A stretch of DNA of 40,162 nt from Clostridia bacterium (GCA_022799315.1 JAAWOE010000013.1:1-40162), one strand, 5' to 3'. Counted from the stretch's first letter, positions 1 to 8,199 are shown. Notes: generated from the sequence alone by a model not told the origin. Made by a program: numbers and translations.

Positions 1-85
1 ATACTTACTTTTCTACGGTTTAGTAGGAATGACTATTATAGCATTTGCCTTGATTATTGCAATAGTAGTAATTTTGAGCAAATAA
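1..85 (+). CDS. 3' part of small membrane toxin gene (second copy or contig overlap)
   Basis: The window opens inside codon 10 of the same 37-codon ORF that is complete at 40040-40153, and the first 94 bases are identical to the last 94. It encodes the hydrophobic C-terminal half, ending I-L-S-K-stop. It is either a second genomic copy cut by the contig edge or the same locus seen twice in a circular assembly. The 3' flank needed to interpret the toxin (terminator and antisense RNA) is present only here. Confidence 0.7.
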   Translation, partial: YLLFYGLVGMTIIAFALIIAIVVILSK

Positions 86-172
86 TAAAAGCACCACATA
101 TGCTCTGCCAAGCTTTGTGGTGTTTATCATAAATATATATGGTAGCACACATTTCTGTGGCTCTCATTTTCT
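85..172 (-). ncRNA. Putative antitoxin RNA, convergent with the toxin gene
   Basis: A perfect promoter at 179-207 would start a transcript near 172 that ends at the hairpin 89-125, giving an RNA of about 85-90 bases with no credible ORF. Its 5' part repeats the toxin mRNA leader: both begin ATAGAAAATG(A/G)G and both carry GTGCTACCA. The stretch CTACCATATA is complementary to TATATGGTAG, which spans the toxin start codon (40037-40046). So it can pair with the toxin mRNA at the shared terminator and at the start site, as RNA II does with Fst mRNA in the enterococcal par locus. No expression is shown; this is inferred from layout. Confidence 0.6.
89..125. terminator. Bidirectional terminator shared by toxin mRNA and antisense RNA
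   Basis: CACCACA (92-98) pairs with TGTGGTG (116-122). The stem extends on the + strand by a G-U and two A-U pairs. On the - strand the stem is followed by CTTTTATTATTT, a good U-tract. It lies between the toxin stop codon and the convergent antisense promoter, as in Fst/par loci. Confidence 0.7.
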
Positions 173-178
173 ATTTTT

Positions 179-207
179 ATTATACATTCATTTTTTTGTT
201 TTGTCAA
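179..207 (-). promoter_or_regulatory. Consensus promoter of the antisense RNA
   Basis: On the - strand, TTGACA (207-202), a 17-base spacer and TATAAT (184-179). Both hexamers match the sigma-A consensus exactly. No ORF of note follows, which points to an RNA gene. Confidence 0.8.
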
Positions 208-224
208 ATGTAATTCATCAAAAA

Positions 225-732
225 TTATCGTTCTAAGTCTCCGTCTTCTTTTATTTCTTTGTTTCTTTCTAGATTTTTAGAAATGAGATATGTTGAATCA
301 TTTTTCTTTTTATATATAGAAAATCCCAAATCGCTATAAAATCCAAATAGATAATCTCTCATTTCAGCTTCTACAGCTTTACAGCCTATACTTCTTGAAT
401 AATTTTCAGCTTCATTTACTAATCTTTTAGCTATGCCTCTATGTCTATATCTTTCTTCTACAAATAACCCTTGAATAAACGAATAACTTTCTCTTTTGTT
501 TAACTCTAACATTATATAACCAACTAATTCACTTTCCATCCCATCATCATTTAACAAAGAAGCAACATAAGCATTATAAGTGTTTTTTTCACTAAATATC
601 TTATCCCAAATCCAATATCCATATCCGATGTCCCATACCTACATTACAGCCATGGTCATCTAAAAGTTTTTCATATAAATCATTTACAGTTTCTTTATCT
701 TCTTCTTTTATTTTTCTATATATAATATTCAT
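225..732 (-). CDS. GNAT-family acetyltransferase, reading frame joined by +1 shift at CGGA
   Basis: An N-acetyltransferase of unknown substrate, about 168 aa once joined. It starts at ATG 732 behind GGAGA. Codons 1-35 end in G-M-G-H; codon 36 is CGG (627-625) and this frame stops at 601-603. The +1 frame, which is closed upstream by a stop at 639-641, continues G-Y-G-Y-W-I-W-D-K-I-F. It holds the acetyl-CoA site R-H-R-G-I-A-K-R-L (motif A, consensus Q/RxxGxG/A) and the C-terminal G-F-Y-S-D-L-G-F. Skipping the C of CGGA, or reading CGGA as Gly, restores one ORF. It could be a pseudogene, but four other genes here break the same way. Confidence 0.75.
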
Positions 733-779
733 ATCAATTTTCTCCGTAACTCACTAAATATTGTAATAATTGTACTATA

Positions 780-989
780 TTTTTGAAAATCTTACAATAA
801 CTTTCCTTATTATGTATTTAAATGTTATATGCATTAATGCGTGGCGAAGCGATAGCAACAGCCACGACACTCCCTATATGTAATACGGGAGTAACTTTGT
901 ATAAACAAAACTATGTAATGTAGATATATCAGTGAACACAAGAAAAGGCATAGATGTAAAATACTTAAACTAAATTATCAGCATAAAAA
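780..989. other. Non-coding stretch with two small hairpins
   Basis: No ORF is seen. CGTGGC (840-845) pairs with GCCACG (861-866), and ACTCCC (869-874) pairs with GGGAGT (887-892). The stretch is GC-richer than its surroundings and looks like a dispersed repeat or a small structured RNA. It lies upstream of the GNAT gene and downstream of the tRNA terminator. Confidence 0.35.
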
Positions 990-1024
990 GTGTTCTTATA
1001 AGACGTTAAATCCCATAAGAACAC
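986..1024 (-). terminator. Intrinsic terminator of the tRNA-Gly pair
   Basis: GTGTTCTTAT (990-999) and ATAAGAACAC (1015-1024) form a perfect 10-bp stem. On the - strand it is followed by TTTTTATG. It lies directly after the variant tRNA-Gly. Confidence 0.85.
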
Positions 1025-1030
1025 CCAGAC

Positions 1031-1104
<74 letters not shown>

Positions 1105-1167
1105 ATAAACTTATTTAATTATAAAGGATTTGTCTGTTTTTTGCAAGCATAATATGCATAAATTAAA

Positions 1168-1191
1168 TGCGACTGTGTAAGCACAGTCGCA
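1168..1191 (-). terminator. Perfect hairpin between the two tRNA-Gly genes
   Basis: TGCGACTGTG (1168-1177) and CACAGTCGCA (1182-1191) make a 10-bp stem with a 4-base loop. On the - strand it is followed by TTTAATTTATG, a weak U-tract. It sits between the canonical tRNA, nearest the promoter, and the variant tRNA. It could be a leaky terminator that lowers variant tRNA levels, or a processing site. Confidence 0.6.
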
Positions 1192-1195
1192 CCTA

Positions 1196-1269
<74 letters not shown>

Positions 1270-1287
1270 ATTTCTAATATGTTACTT

Positions 1288-1316
1288 ATTATAATAACTT
1301 TTATATGATTTGTCAA
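1288..1316 (-). promoter_or_regulatory. Promoter of the tRNA-Gly pair
   Basis: TTGACA (1316-1311), a 17-base spacer and TATAAT (1293-1288): a full consensus sigma-A promoter. A start near 1281 is only about a dozen bases upstream of the first tRNA. Confidence 0.85.
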
Positions 1317-1350
1317 TAGATTTGTTTTAATTTTTTTACTATATTTTATA

Positions 1351-1383
1351 ATAGCCAAGAAACTCTTTTAGTTTCTTGGCTAT
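1351..1383 (-). terminator. valS terminator
   Basis: Arms ATAGCCAAGAAACT and AGTTTCTTGGCTAT (14 bp) just after the valS stop codon, followed on the - strand by TATAAAATAT. Confidence 0.8.
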
Positions 1384-1390
1384 TAAATAA

Positions 1391-4075
1391 TTATTGCAAA
1401 TTTTCTAGTCTTTCTACTGTTGTTTTTAGCATTTCTTCATATTTTGCAAGTTTTTCTTTTTCTTCCTTAATTTTAGCTTCAGGTGCCTTTGAAGTAAATC
1501 CTGGATTTGATAGCATTTTTGTTCCTCTTTCTACTTCTTTCTCTAATCTCTCTTTTTCTTTTTGTAAACGTTTCTTTTCTTCTTCTAAATCCACCAAATC
1601 TTCAAATGGCATAAACACTTCCATTCCATCTGCTAAAATTGAAATTGCATTTTGAGGAATATTTTGTTTGTCCTCTTGAATTATAATTTCATTTCCAAAT
1701 CCCAATTTTTGTATATATTCTTTAGATTCTTCAATTTCATTTTTATAGTCACTTGTTATAAATATTAAGTTTGCTTTTTTTGATGGATGAACGTTCATAT
1801 TTGCTCTTACATTACGAATTCCAATTATTACTTGTTTTAAGCTTTCTAAGAAATCTTTTGTTTCACTATATTCTACTCTTTTCTTTATTTTTGGCCAATG
1901 TGATACCATTAAAGCCTTATCATCATAATTTACTAATTTAGAATATATTTCAGATGTTATAAATGGCATAAATGGATGTAATAATTTTAAACTATCTCCA
2001 AAAACATAATTTAATACAAAGCTTACTTGTACTTTTTCTTCTTCATTTTCACTATATAGTCTAGATTTTGCAATTTCAATATACCAATCACAGAATTCAT
2101 TCCAGATAAAGTTGTATATCTTATCTAGTGCAATTCCCAAATCATAATTTTCTATATTTTCGGTTACTTCTTTAATTAAGTTGTCTAATTTATTTAAAAT
2201 CCATCTATCTTCAACTCTTAAAGATTCTGATTTATATACGCCAGTTTCTTTATCTTTAATCTCTTTTGCAAATGCCATTATTTTTTCATCATCTGCTAAG
2301 TTGATTGTTATAAATTTAGCTGCATTCCATATTTTATTTGCAAAGTTAGAAGCTTGGTCAAGTTTTTCTGGCATATAACGTATATCATTTCCCATTGTTG
2401 TTCCAGAAATAACAGAAAATCTTAGTGCATCTGCACTGTAGTCATTTATTACATCAATTGGATCCACTCCATTTCCTAATGTTTTAGACATTTTTCTTCC
2501 TTCAGCATCTCTTACAATACCATGTATTAAAACATCTTTAAATGGTGGAATATCCGTAAACTCTAATCCTTGTGTCATCATTCTAGATACCCAGAATGTG
2601 ATAATATCAAATCCTGTTACTAATACATTAGTTGGGTAAAAATCTTTATAGTCTTCATTTTCAGTATTTGGCCATCCAAGTGTTGAAAATGGCCATAGGG
2701 CTGAGCTAAACCATGTATCTAATGTATCTGGATCTTGCTCTAAATTGGTGCTTCCACATTTTTTACATACGCAAGGATTTGTTTTTGCAACATGAATTTC
2801 TCCACATTCTTTACAATAGAATGCTGGAATTCTATGTCCCCACCATAATTGACGTGAAATACACCAATCTTGAATGTTATCTAACCAATGGAAATATTGT
2901 TTTTCATATCTTTTTGGTACAAATCTTGTTTCATCATTTCTAACACTATCTGCTGCACGTTTAGCTAAATCTTTCATACTAACAAACCATTGTGTTGAAA
3001 TTTTAGGTTCTATTGTATGTTTACATCTCTCACATTTTGCAACATTATGTGTGTATTCTTCTTCTTTAACTAAAGCTCCTATTTCCTTTAACTTTTCTAC
3101 TATTAGTTTACGTGCTTCTAATAATTCCATTCCTTTATATTCTGGAACTAAATCTCCCATTTTAAAGTTTTCATCAAATACTTCAATAGTCTCTAAGTTG
3201 TGTCTTAATCCTGCTTGATAATCATTTACGTCATGTGCGGGTGTAATTTTTACACATCCTGTTCCAAAATCTTTTTCAACAAAATCGTCTGCTATAATCG
3301 GAATTTCTTTATTCATAATTGGTAAAATACAAGTTTTTCCTACTAAATCTTTATACCTTTCGTCTTCAGGATGTACGGCAACCGCTGTATCTCCAAGCAT
3401 AGTTTCTGGTCTTGTGGTTGCAACTATTATGAATCTATCTTCATCTTTTATCTTATAACGTATATGCCATAAATGAGATGGTTCTTCATGATATTCTACT
3501 TCTGCATCTGAAATAGATGTATTACAACTAGTACACCAGTTTACCATACGTTTTCCTTTATAAATTAGACCTTTTTCATATAGTTTAATAAATTGTTCTA
3601 AAACTGCATCACTCATTCCTTCATCTAGAGTGAAACGGTTTCTTTCCCAGTCACAAGAACATCCTAATTTTCTTTGTTGAGTTTGAATTGTTCCTCCATA
3701 TTCTTTTGTCCAAGCCCAAGCTTCTTCTATAAATCTTTCTCTTCCTAAATCTTCTTTTTTAATTCCATCATTTGCTAATTTTTGAACCACTTTCATTTCT
3801 GTTGAAATAGATGCATGATCTGTTCCTGGTAGCCATAAAGTTCTATATCCTTGCATTCTTTTAAAACGAATTAAAATATCTTGAATTGTTCCATCTAAAG
3901 CATGCCCCATATGTAGTTTTCCTGTTACATTTGGTGGTGGCATCATTATTGTAAATGTTTCTTTTTCTTTATCTTCACATGGCTTAAAATAGCCATTTTT
4001 TTCCCATTCTTCATATAATTTTTCCTCAAATTCTTTTGGATTGTACTTATCTGCTAATTTGTGATTATCTTTCAT
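1391..4075 (-). CDS. valS: Valyl-tRNA synthetase
   Basis: Cytoplasmic class I synthetase that charges tRNA-Val and edits Thr-tRNA. 894 aa, the usual length. The HIGH box is H-M-G-H at residues 55-58 after P-P-P-N-V-T-G-K-L. The KMSKS box is G-R-K-M-S-K-T near residue 530. Cys pairs near 350 and 440 suggest zinc sites. The editing domain contains A-T-T-R-P-E-T-M-L-G-D. The C-terminus is the coiled-coil arm typical of ValRS (E-E-E-K-K-R-L-Q-K-E-K). The start at 4075 follows AAGGAGG, which lies inside the upstream small gene, so the two are probably coupled. A Val-type T-box leader precedes the operon. I see no in-frame CGG. Confidence 0.97.
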   Translation of the reverse strand: MKDNHKLADKYNPKEFEEKLYEEWEKNGYFKPCEDKEKETFTIMMPPPNVTGKLHMGHALDGTIQDILIRFKRMQGYRTLWLPGTDHASISTEMKVVQKLANDGIKKEDLGRERFIEEAWAWTKEYGGTIQTQQRKLGCSCDWERNRFTLDEGMSDAVLEQFIKLYEKGLIYKGKRMVNWCTSCNTSISDAEVEYHEEPSHLWHIRYKIKDEDRFIIVATTRPETMLGDTAVAVHPEDERYKDLVGKTCILPIMNKEIPIIADDFVEKDFGTGCVKITPAHDVNDYQAGLRHNLETIEVFDENFKMGDLVPEYKGMELLEARKLIVEKLKEIGALVKEEEYTHNVAKCERCKHTIEPKISTQWFVSMKDLAKRAADSVRNDETRFVPKRYEKQYFHWLDNIQDWCISRQLWWGHRIPAFYCKECGEIHVAKTNPCVCKKCGSTNLEQDPDTLDTWFSSALWPFSTLGWPNTENEDYKDFYPTNVLVTGFDIITFWVSRMMTQGLEFTDIPPFKDVLIHGIVRDAEGRKMSKTLGNGVDPIDVINDYSADALRFSVISGTTMGNDIRYMPEKLDQASNFANKIWNAAKFITINLADDEKIMAFAKEIKDKETGVYKSESLRVEDRWILNKLDNLIKEVTENIENYDLGIALDKIYNFIWNEFCDWYIEIAKSRLYSENEEEKVQVSFVLNYVFGDSLKLLHPFMPFITSEIYSKLVNYDDKALMVSHWPKIKKRVEYSETKDFLESLKQVIIGIRNVRANMNVHPSKKANLIFITSDYKNEIEESKEYIQKLGFGNEIIIQEDKQNIPQNAISILADGMEVFMPFEDLVDLEEEKKRLQKEKERLEKEVERGTKMLSNPGFTSKAPEAKIKEEKEKLAKYEEMLKTTVERLENLQ

Positions 4076-4262
4076 TTTCTATTCCTCCTTGTTTATTCAT
4101 GTCTAAATAATTTATAGCATTTTTATATGCCACATAAACAACACCAGTTATTTCTTTTAGTATATTTTCTTCTTCCTGTGTTAATCTTTCGCCAGTTCCA
4201 GTTTCCATGACTCGTCTTGCTTTTTGTGAAATTCTATCTCTTTCTGCTAAGCTAATTCCCAT
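4065..4262 (-). CDS. Unknown 65-aa protein between the T-box and valS
   Basis: Starts at ATG 4262 behind GGGGG and ends inside the first codons of valS with an 11-base overlap. The protein is charged and probably helical, with the stretch L-T-Q-E-E-E-N-I-L-K-E-I in the middle. It has no signal peptide, membrane segment or cysteines. Its place in the T-box operon means it is made when Val-tRNA is short, but I recognise no family. Its main role may be translational coupling, since its 3' end carries the valS ribosome binding site. Confidence 0.7.
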   Translation of the reverse strand: MGISLAERDRISQKARRVMETGTGERLTQEEENILKEITGVVYVAYKNAINYLDMNKQGGIENER

Positions 4263-4354
4263 ATTTATCCCCCTTTTACATTTAACAAGGTGATTTCATT
4301 ACATATATCGATGCTAGTATCTACCTCACAATAAAATGCAATTTTCTTATAAAC

Positions 4355-4604
4355 AAAAAAGCCCCACCCTGTATAAGGGTGAAGCAATTGTTCACGGTAC
4401 CACCTTAATTTATGATATTACTATCATATCTTAGTTAGCTTTTAACGCGGCTTATGCGAATATTCCTACTTTCTTTCAAAATACTAACTAAAAAAGCTAC
4501 TTCAATTTGTCTTTTTCTTATAGAAACTTTCAGCCTTTCTGATTTCTACTCTCTTAAAGTAAGTACAAATTTACTCCTCTTTTTCCTTGTTTTTGTTTAT
4601 ATAT
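4355..4604 (-). promoter_or_regulatory. T-box leader of the valS operon
   Basis: On the - strand the conserved T-box AAGGTGGTACCGTG lies at 4406-4393. It is followed by a terminator stem GCTTCACCCT/AGGGTGGGGC (4384-4361) and six T residues. The antiterminator and terminator share the GCTTCACC region. A likely specifier codon GTA (Val) sits at 4500-4498. Uncharged tRNA-Val should stabilise the antiterminator and switch on the 65-aa gene and valS. Confidence 0.92.
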
Positions 4605-4610
4605 GTTTTT

Positions 4611-4639
4611 ATTTTACTCTGTTAATTTGTTTTTGTCAA
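4611..4639 (-). promoter_or_regulatory. Promoter of the valS T-box operon
   Basis: TTGACA (4639-4634), 17 bases, TAAAAT (4616-4611), giving a start near 4604 and a leader of about 340 bases. Confidence 0.8.
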
Positions 4640-4641
4640 TC

Positions 4642-4833
4642 CTAAATATTAAAATAAACAAGTAATGCACCAATAATTGCAAGAAAAAATCCCATAATTT
4701 TCATTCCACTTGTTGCTTCATTTTGATCTCCAAATCCAAATAATTTTTTAGTTAAACTACGTGCATCAAATACCATAATTGTTCCTATTAATGCTACTAA
4801 AACTCCAATTACTAACAATACTACTTTTAACAT
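4642..4833 (-). CDS. Small two-helix membrane protein
   Basis: 63 aa with two hydrophobic segments, residues about 2-22 and 45-61, joined by a polar loop F-G-F-G-D-Q-N-E-A-T-S-G. It looks like the small conserved clostridial membrane proteins of unknown function. It has its own promoter at 4865-4893 and ends beside the valS promoter. I cannot assign a role. Confidence 0.75.
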   Translation of the reverse strand: MLKVVLLVIGVLVALIGTIMVFDARSLTKKLFGFGDQNEATSGMKIMGFFLAIIGALLVYFNI

Positions 4834-4864
4834 AATTTCAACATCCTTTTATTTTATATACAAT

Positions 4865-4893
4865 ATCATATTATTTTTTATATATTTTGTCAA
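4865..4893 (-). promoter_or_regulatory. Promoter of the 63-aa membrane protein gene
   Basis: TTGACA (4893-4888), 17 bases, TATGAT (4870-4865). The -35 box lies directly beside the hairpin that ends the next gene upstream. Confidence 0.8.
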
Positions 4894-4899
4894 GGAGGA

Positions 4900-4926
4900 C
4901 GTCCCGCACCAGTCTGGCACGGGACG
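4900..4926 (-). terminator. GC-rich hairpin ending islet gene A
   Basis: CGTCCCG (4900-4906) pairs with CGGGACG (4920-4926). It has no U-tract, but its GC content is unlike the surrounding AT-rich DNA. It belongs with the islet gene at 4931-5536. Confidence 0.55.
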
Positions 4927-4930
4927 CATA

Positions 4931-5536
4931 TTAGCTTTTGATGTACTTAAGAAGTTTCTTTACAAAGAACACAATAACACGTTCATTGTGTTCTTTGTAT
5001 TCGTTGTATTTCTCGCCAAGATCCTCCATAAGCATCTCCTCCAGTTTCTCCTGTTCCACAACGTCCAAAGGCTCAACAAGTATGGAAAGTTTCTCTATCC
5101 CATATAAGGATAAGGTTTCTGAAGGTGTTCCTTCCAAAGCTGTTTCGATGCTTCTTTCCATTGAAGGGATGAGACTAAACTCAGCCTCATTTGCAAGAAT
5201 TCTTTTTGCCTTTCTTGCAGCCTCATCCGATTCAAGCTTAGCTTCACTGGATGTTTTGCCTGCTTTAAGTGCAGACTTCATCGCAAGTTTTGCCGCCGTC
5301 TCGATATGTGCCGCTATTTCTTCTTCGCTCCTTGTTATCTTGACTCCGACATAATAGTTTTCTTTAGCCAAATACTCTATTATGTCATGGAAGCTTTTGT
5401 CTGGATTTTCATATGCATAGCATATTAAATCCATAAGAGGCATGTAGCCTCTCGTTCCCTTTTTGATTGCCAAGTCCCGAAAAATCGGATTCAACAATCC
5501 CATAGCGTATTTCTCTCTACCTGTTCTTTGTCGCAT
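4931..5536 (-). CDS. Islet gene A: unknown 201-aa protein, higher GC, early CGG
   Basis: ATG 5536 follows AGGAGG at ideal spacing. The protein is soluble and rich in Ala, Glu and Lys, with a helical middle (E-E-E-I-A-A-H-I-E-T-A-A-K) and a hydrophobic-basic C-terminus ending L-L-K-Y-I-K-S. No family is recognised. Codons are GC-richer than in the neighbours (many GCC, CTC, TCC). Codon 20 is CGG (5479-5477) in F-R-D, and reading it as Arg keeps the ORF open to the end. A +1 shift there gives only about 17 more codons. It is one of five monocistronic islet genes of this type. Confidence 0.8.
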   Translation of the reverse strand: MRQRTGREKYAMGLLNPIFRDLAIKKGTRGYMPLMDLICYAYENPDKSFHDIIEYLAKENYYVGVKITRSEEEIAAHIETAAKLAMKSALKAGKTSSEAKLESDEAARKAKRILANEAEFSLIPSMERSIETALEGTPSETLSLYGIEKLSILVEPLDVVEQEKLEEMLMEDLGEKYNEYKEHNERVIVFFVKKLLKYIKS

Positions 5537-5607
5537 TTTTTCCTCCTGTTCTATAGTATCTATAATAGCATACTACATTTACTACTAGTTTTCGTTTACA
5601 TAAGTAT

Positions 5608-5636
5608 ATTTTATCATATTCTGTTAATTAATGCAA
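5608..5636 (-). promoter_or_regulatory. Promoter of islet gene A
   Basis: TTGCAT (5636-5631), 17 bases, TAAAAT (5613-5608), about 70 bases upstream of the start codon, in AT-rich DNA like the host's. Confidence 0.65.
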
Positions 5637-5645
5637 ATTTAGAGA

Positions 5646-7698
5646 TTATATTTCAATTCTATCTTCAAATTTTTCTCTTACAATTTGTTTTAGTAATTTA
5701 TTTTCTTGTTTTTCTAGTTTTGGATCATCTTGTAGAATTTTAATTGCTAAACTTTGTACCATTTTTAAAATAGGCATATCTTCAAAAAGATTTGCTATCT
5801 TAAATTCTGGAAGTCCATGTTGTTTGGTACCAAAAAATTCTCCTGACCCTCTTAATTCTAAATCTTTTTCAGATATAATAAATCCATCATTTGTTTCACT
5901 CATTACTTTCATACGTTGGCGGATAACTTCTGAATTTCCTTGGTATTTTAATATACAATATGACTGATACTCTCCTCTACCAACTCTACCACGTAATTGA
6001 TGAAGCTGTGCAAGCCCAAATCGTTCTGCATTTTCAATAACCATTATGCTTGCATTTGGCACATTTACTCCTACTTCAATAACAGTAGTTGAAATTAAAA
6101 TATCGATATTTCCATTTTTAAATTCTTCCATAATAAAATCTTTTTCTTTTGGTTTCATTTTTCCATGTAAATATTCTACTCTATATTCTGGAAATACTTC
6201 TTTTTTATATTTATCAGCAAGTTCTATTACAGATTTCAAATTTAATTCTTCATTTTCTTCTACAAGTGGACATACAATATATGCTTGTCTTCCCTCATCT
6301 ACTTGTTTTTTAACAAAATTATTCACACGTTCTTCCATTCCACGTGTTACTGCAAAAGTATCTATTTTCTTTCTGTTTGGCGGTAATTCATCTATAATAG
6401 ATATATCTAGGTCTCCATATAAAATAAGTGCTAGTGTTCTTGGAATTGGTGTTGCAGTCATTACTAATACATCTGGATTTTCTCCTTTTGCTGAAATTAC
6501 TTTTCTTTGTCTTACACCAAAACGGTGTTGTTCATCTGTTACAACAAGTCCTAAATTTTTAAATACTACATTTTCTTCTAATATAGCATGTGTACCAATT
6601 AATATATCTATTTCGCCATTTTCAAGTCTTTGTAAAATTTCTTCTTTTTTCTTTTTAGTAATTCCACTTGTAAGTAATTCACATTTAATTCCAAACGGTT
6701 CAAGAACTTTACTATATTCTTCCATATGTTGGCTAGCTAGTATTGCAGTGGGTGCCATTATTGTCATTTGATAACCTGATTTTACAGCTTTATATGCCGC
6801 AATAATACTTACAATTGTTTTTCCGGGAACCAACATCTCCTTGAAGTAATCTATTCATTGGTTTATTGTTTTCCATATCTTCATCTATTTCTTCTAATAC
6901 TTTTAATTGTGCTTTCGTTAATTTAAATGGTAAATTATTTATTACATCTGACATTTTAATATCTTTACTAAAGGCAATCCCCTTTTCTTCTCCAACATAT
7001 TGGTTTTTTAATGTAAGAAGTGCAAGTTGCATAGAAAGAAGTTCTTCGTATACTAATCTTTTCCTTGCTTCTTCAAACTCATCAAAGTCTTTTGGAAAAT
7101 GAATACTATTTATGCATGAATTTATATCTTTTAAATTGTATTCTTTTAACAGATATTGTGGTAATGTTTCTTCTAAAGAGTTATTAACTAATTTTAATCC
7201 ATTTTCAATAATTTGTCTTAGATTATTTTGAGATAAGTTATATGTTAATGAGTATAACGGTATAATTTTTCCCGTATTCTTATTTTTTCCCTCTTCATCA
7301 AAAGTAGGTGAAAACATTTGTGGTACACCATCTTTTATAGTTACTTTTCCAAAAAAAGTATACTTTTCGCCTAATTTAAACTTTTGTTTCAAATAGCCTT
7401 GATTGTACCATGTAAGCATTGCTGTTCCCGTTTCATCTCTTACTATTAATTTATAAATAGTCATATTTTTTCTTCTTGTTCTTATTTCATTTAATTTTGA
7501 TACACAAATAGCTTCTATAGACACTGTTTGTCCATCTATAAGATTTGCAATTTTAGTACTACTACTTCTGTCTTCATAATCGCGTGGATAATATGTAATT
7601 AGGTCTTTAAGACTTCTTATTCCTAATTTATTTAATAAAAGTACTCTATTGGGCCCTACACCTTTTACATATTTTACATCTTGGTCTAATTCTACCAC
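5646..7698 (-). CDS. recG: ATP-dependent DNA helicase RecG, frame joined by +1 shift at CGGA in Walker A
   Basis: Branch-migrating helicase that remodels stalled forks and recombination intermediates. The start is GTG 7698 behind AAGGAG. The N-terminal part has the wedge/OB domain (V-K-G-V-G-P-N-R near residue 10) and reaches L-L-Q-G-D-V-G-S at Walker A. Codon 292 is CGG (6825-6823), after which the 0 frame ends within about 10 codons. The +1 frame supplies the rest: G-K-T-I-V-S-I-I, then T-D-E-Q-H-R-F-G (DEAH-like box), T-A-T-P-I-P-R-T and the helicase C motif Q-L-R-G-R-V-G-R-G. Joined at C-GGA the protein is about 683 aa, the normal RecG length, with an intact G-D-V-G-S-G-K-T. Unrepaired it would lose ATP binding entirely. 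Confidence 0.9.
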
Positions 7699-7731
7699 TT
7701 ATACTTCTCCTTCTTTTATTGGTCTTGTTTT

Positions 7732-7760
7732 ATTTTACCATAATAAATAAAAATTTCCAA
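7732..7760 (-). promoter_or_regulatory. Probable recG promoter
   Basis: TTGGAA (7760-7755), 17 bases, TAAAAT (7737-7732), about 30 bases before the GTG start. Confidence 0.5.
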
Positions 7761-7840
7761 TAAAGTCTTGTTTTTTTTTTCATACTATGTTAAACTAATT
7801 AGTAGACAATTTATTAACTTTATAGGAGGTGCAATTTAAA

Positions 7841-8038
7841 ATGGCAAAATGTGAAATATGTGAAAAAACTTTATCTCATGGAAATAAATTAAGTATTACT
7901 CGTTCTCATATTAGTAAAAGAACATCTAGAACATGGAAACCAAATATTAGAACTGTAAAAGCTATGGTAGACGGAGAACCAAAAAGAATAACTGTATGTG
8001 CTAAATGTTTACGTGCTGGAAAAGTTAAAAGAGCATAA
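7841..8038 (+). CDS. rpmB: 50S ribosomal protein L28
   Basis: 65 aa starting at ATG 7841 behind TAGGAGGTG. It has the L28 core (S-I-T-R-S-H-I-S-K-R-T, W-K-P-N-I-R) and two Cys pairs, C-E-I-C at the N-terminus and C-A-K-C near the C-terminus: the zinc-binding form of L28. It is divergent from recG; rpmB, recG and spoVM are also neighbours in Bacillus. Confidence 0.95.
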   Translation: MAKCEICEKTLSHGNKLSITRSHISKRTSRTWKPNIRTVKAMVDGEPKRITVCAKCLRAGKVKRA

Positions 8039-8052
8039 AAAGATATAAAAAC

Positions 8053-8077
8053 AAAAGTAGGTTTACCCTACTTTTTT
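8053..8077. terminator. Terminator between rpmB and spoVM
   Basis: AAAAGTAGG (8053-8061) pairs with CCTACTTTT (8067-8075), followed by more T residues. Convergent genes flank it, and A-rich and T-rich ends allow use from both sides. Confidence 0.8.
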
Positions 8078-8102
8078 GTTTTACATATTAGATTTTTATG
8101 TA

Positions 8103-8177
8103 CTAGTCTTTTATTCCAAAGATTAGTTTTACAAATCCTCTTAAAAATTTAGGCACTTTTTTAACTACAATTTGCAT
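8103..8177 (-). CDS. spoVM: Stage V sporulation protein SpoVM
   Basis: 24-aa amphipathic peptide, ATG 8177 behind GGAG. It matches SpoVM in length and pattern: K-V-P-K-F-L-R-G-F-V-K with Pro at position 9, as in Bacillus (K-L-P-K-F-L-G-G-I-V). SpoVM sits on the convex forespore surface and anchors the coat protein SpoIVA. The location next to rpmB and recG matches the Bacillus neighbourhood. It is short enough to be missed by automatic calling and is the best evidence that the organism can form endospores. Confidence 0.85.
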   Translation of the reverse strand: MQIVVKKVPKFLRGFVKLIFGIKD

Positions 8178-8199
8178 ATATAACACTCTCCTTTTTATT

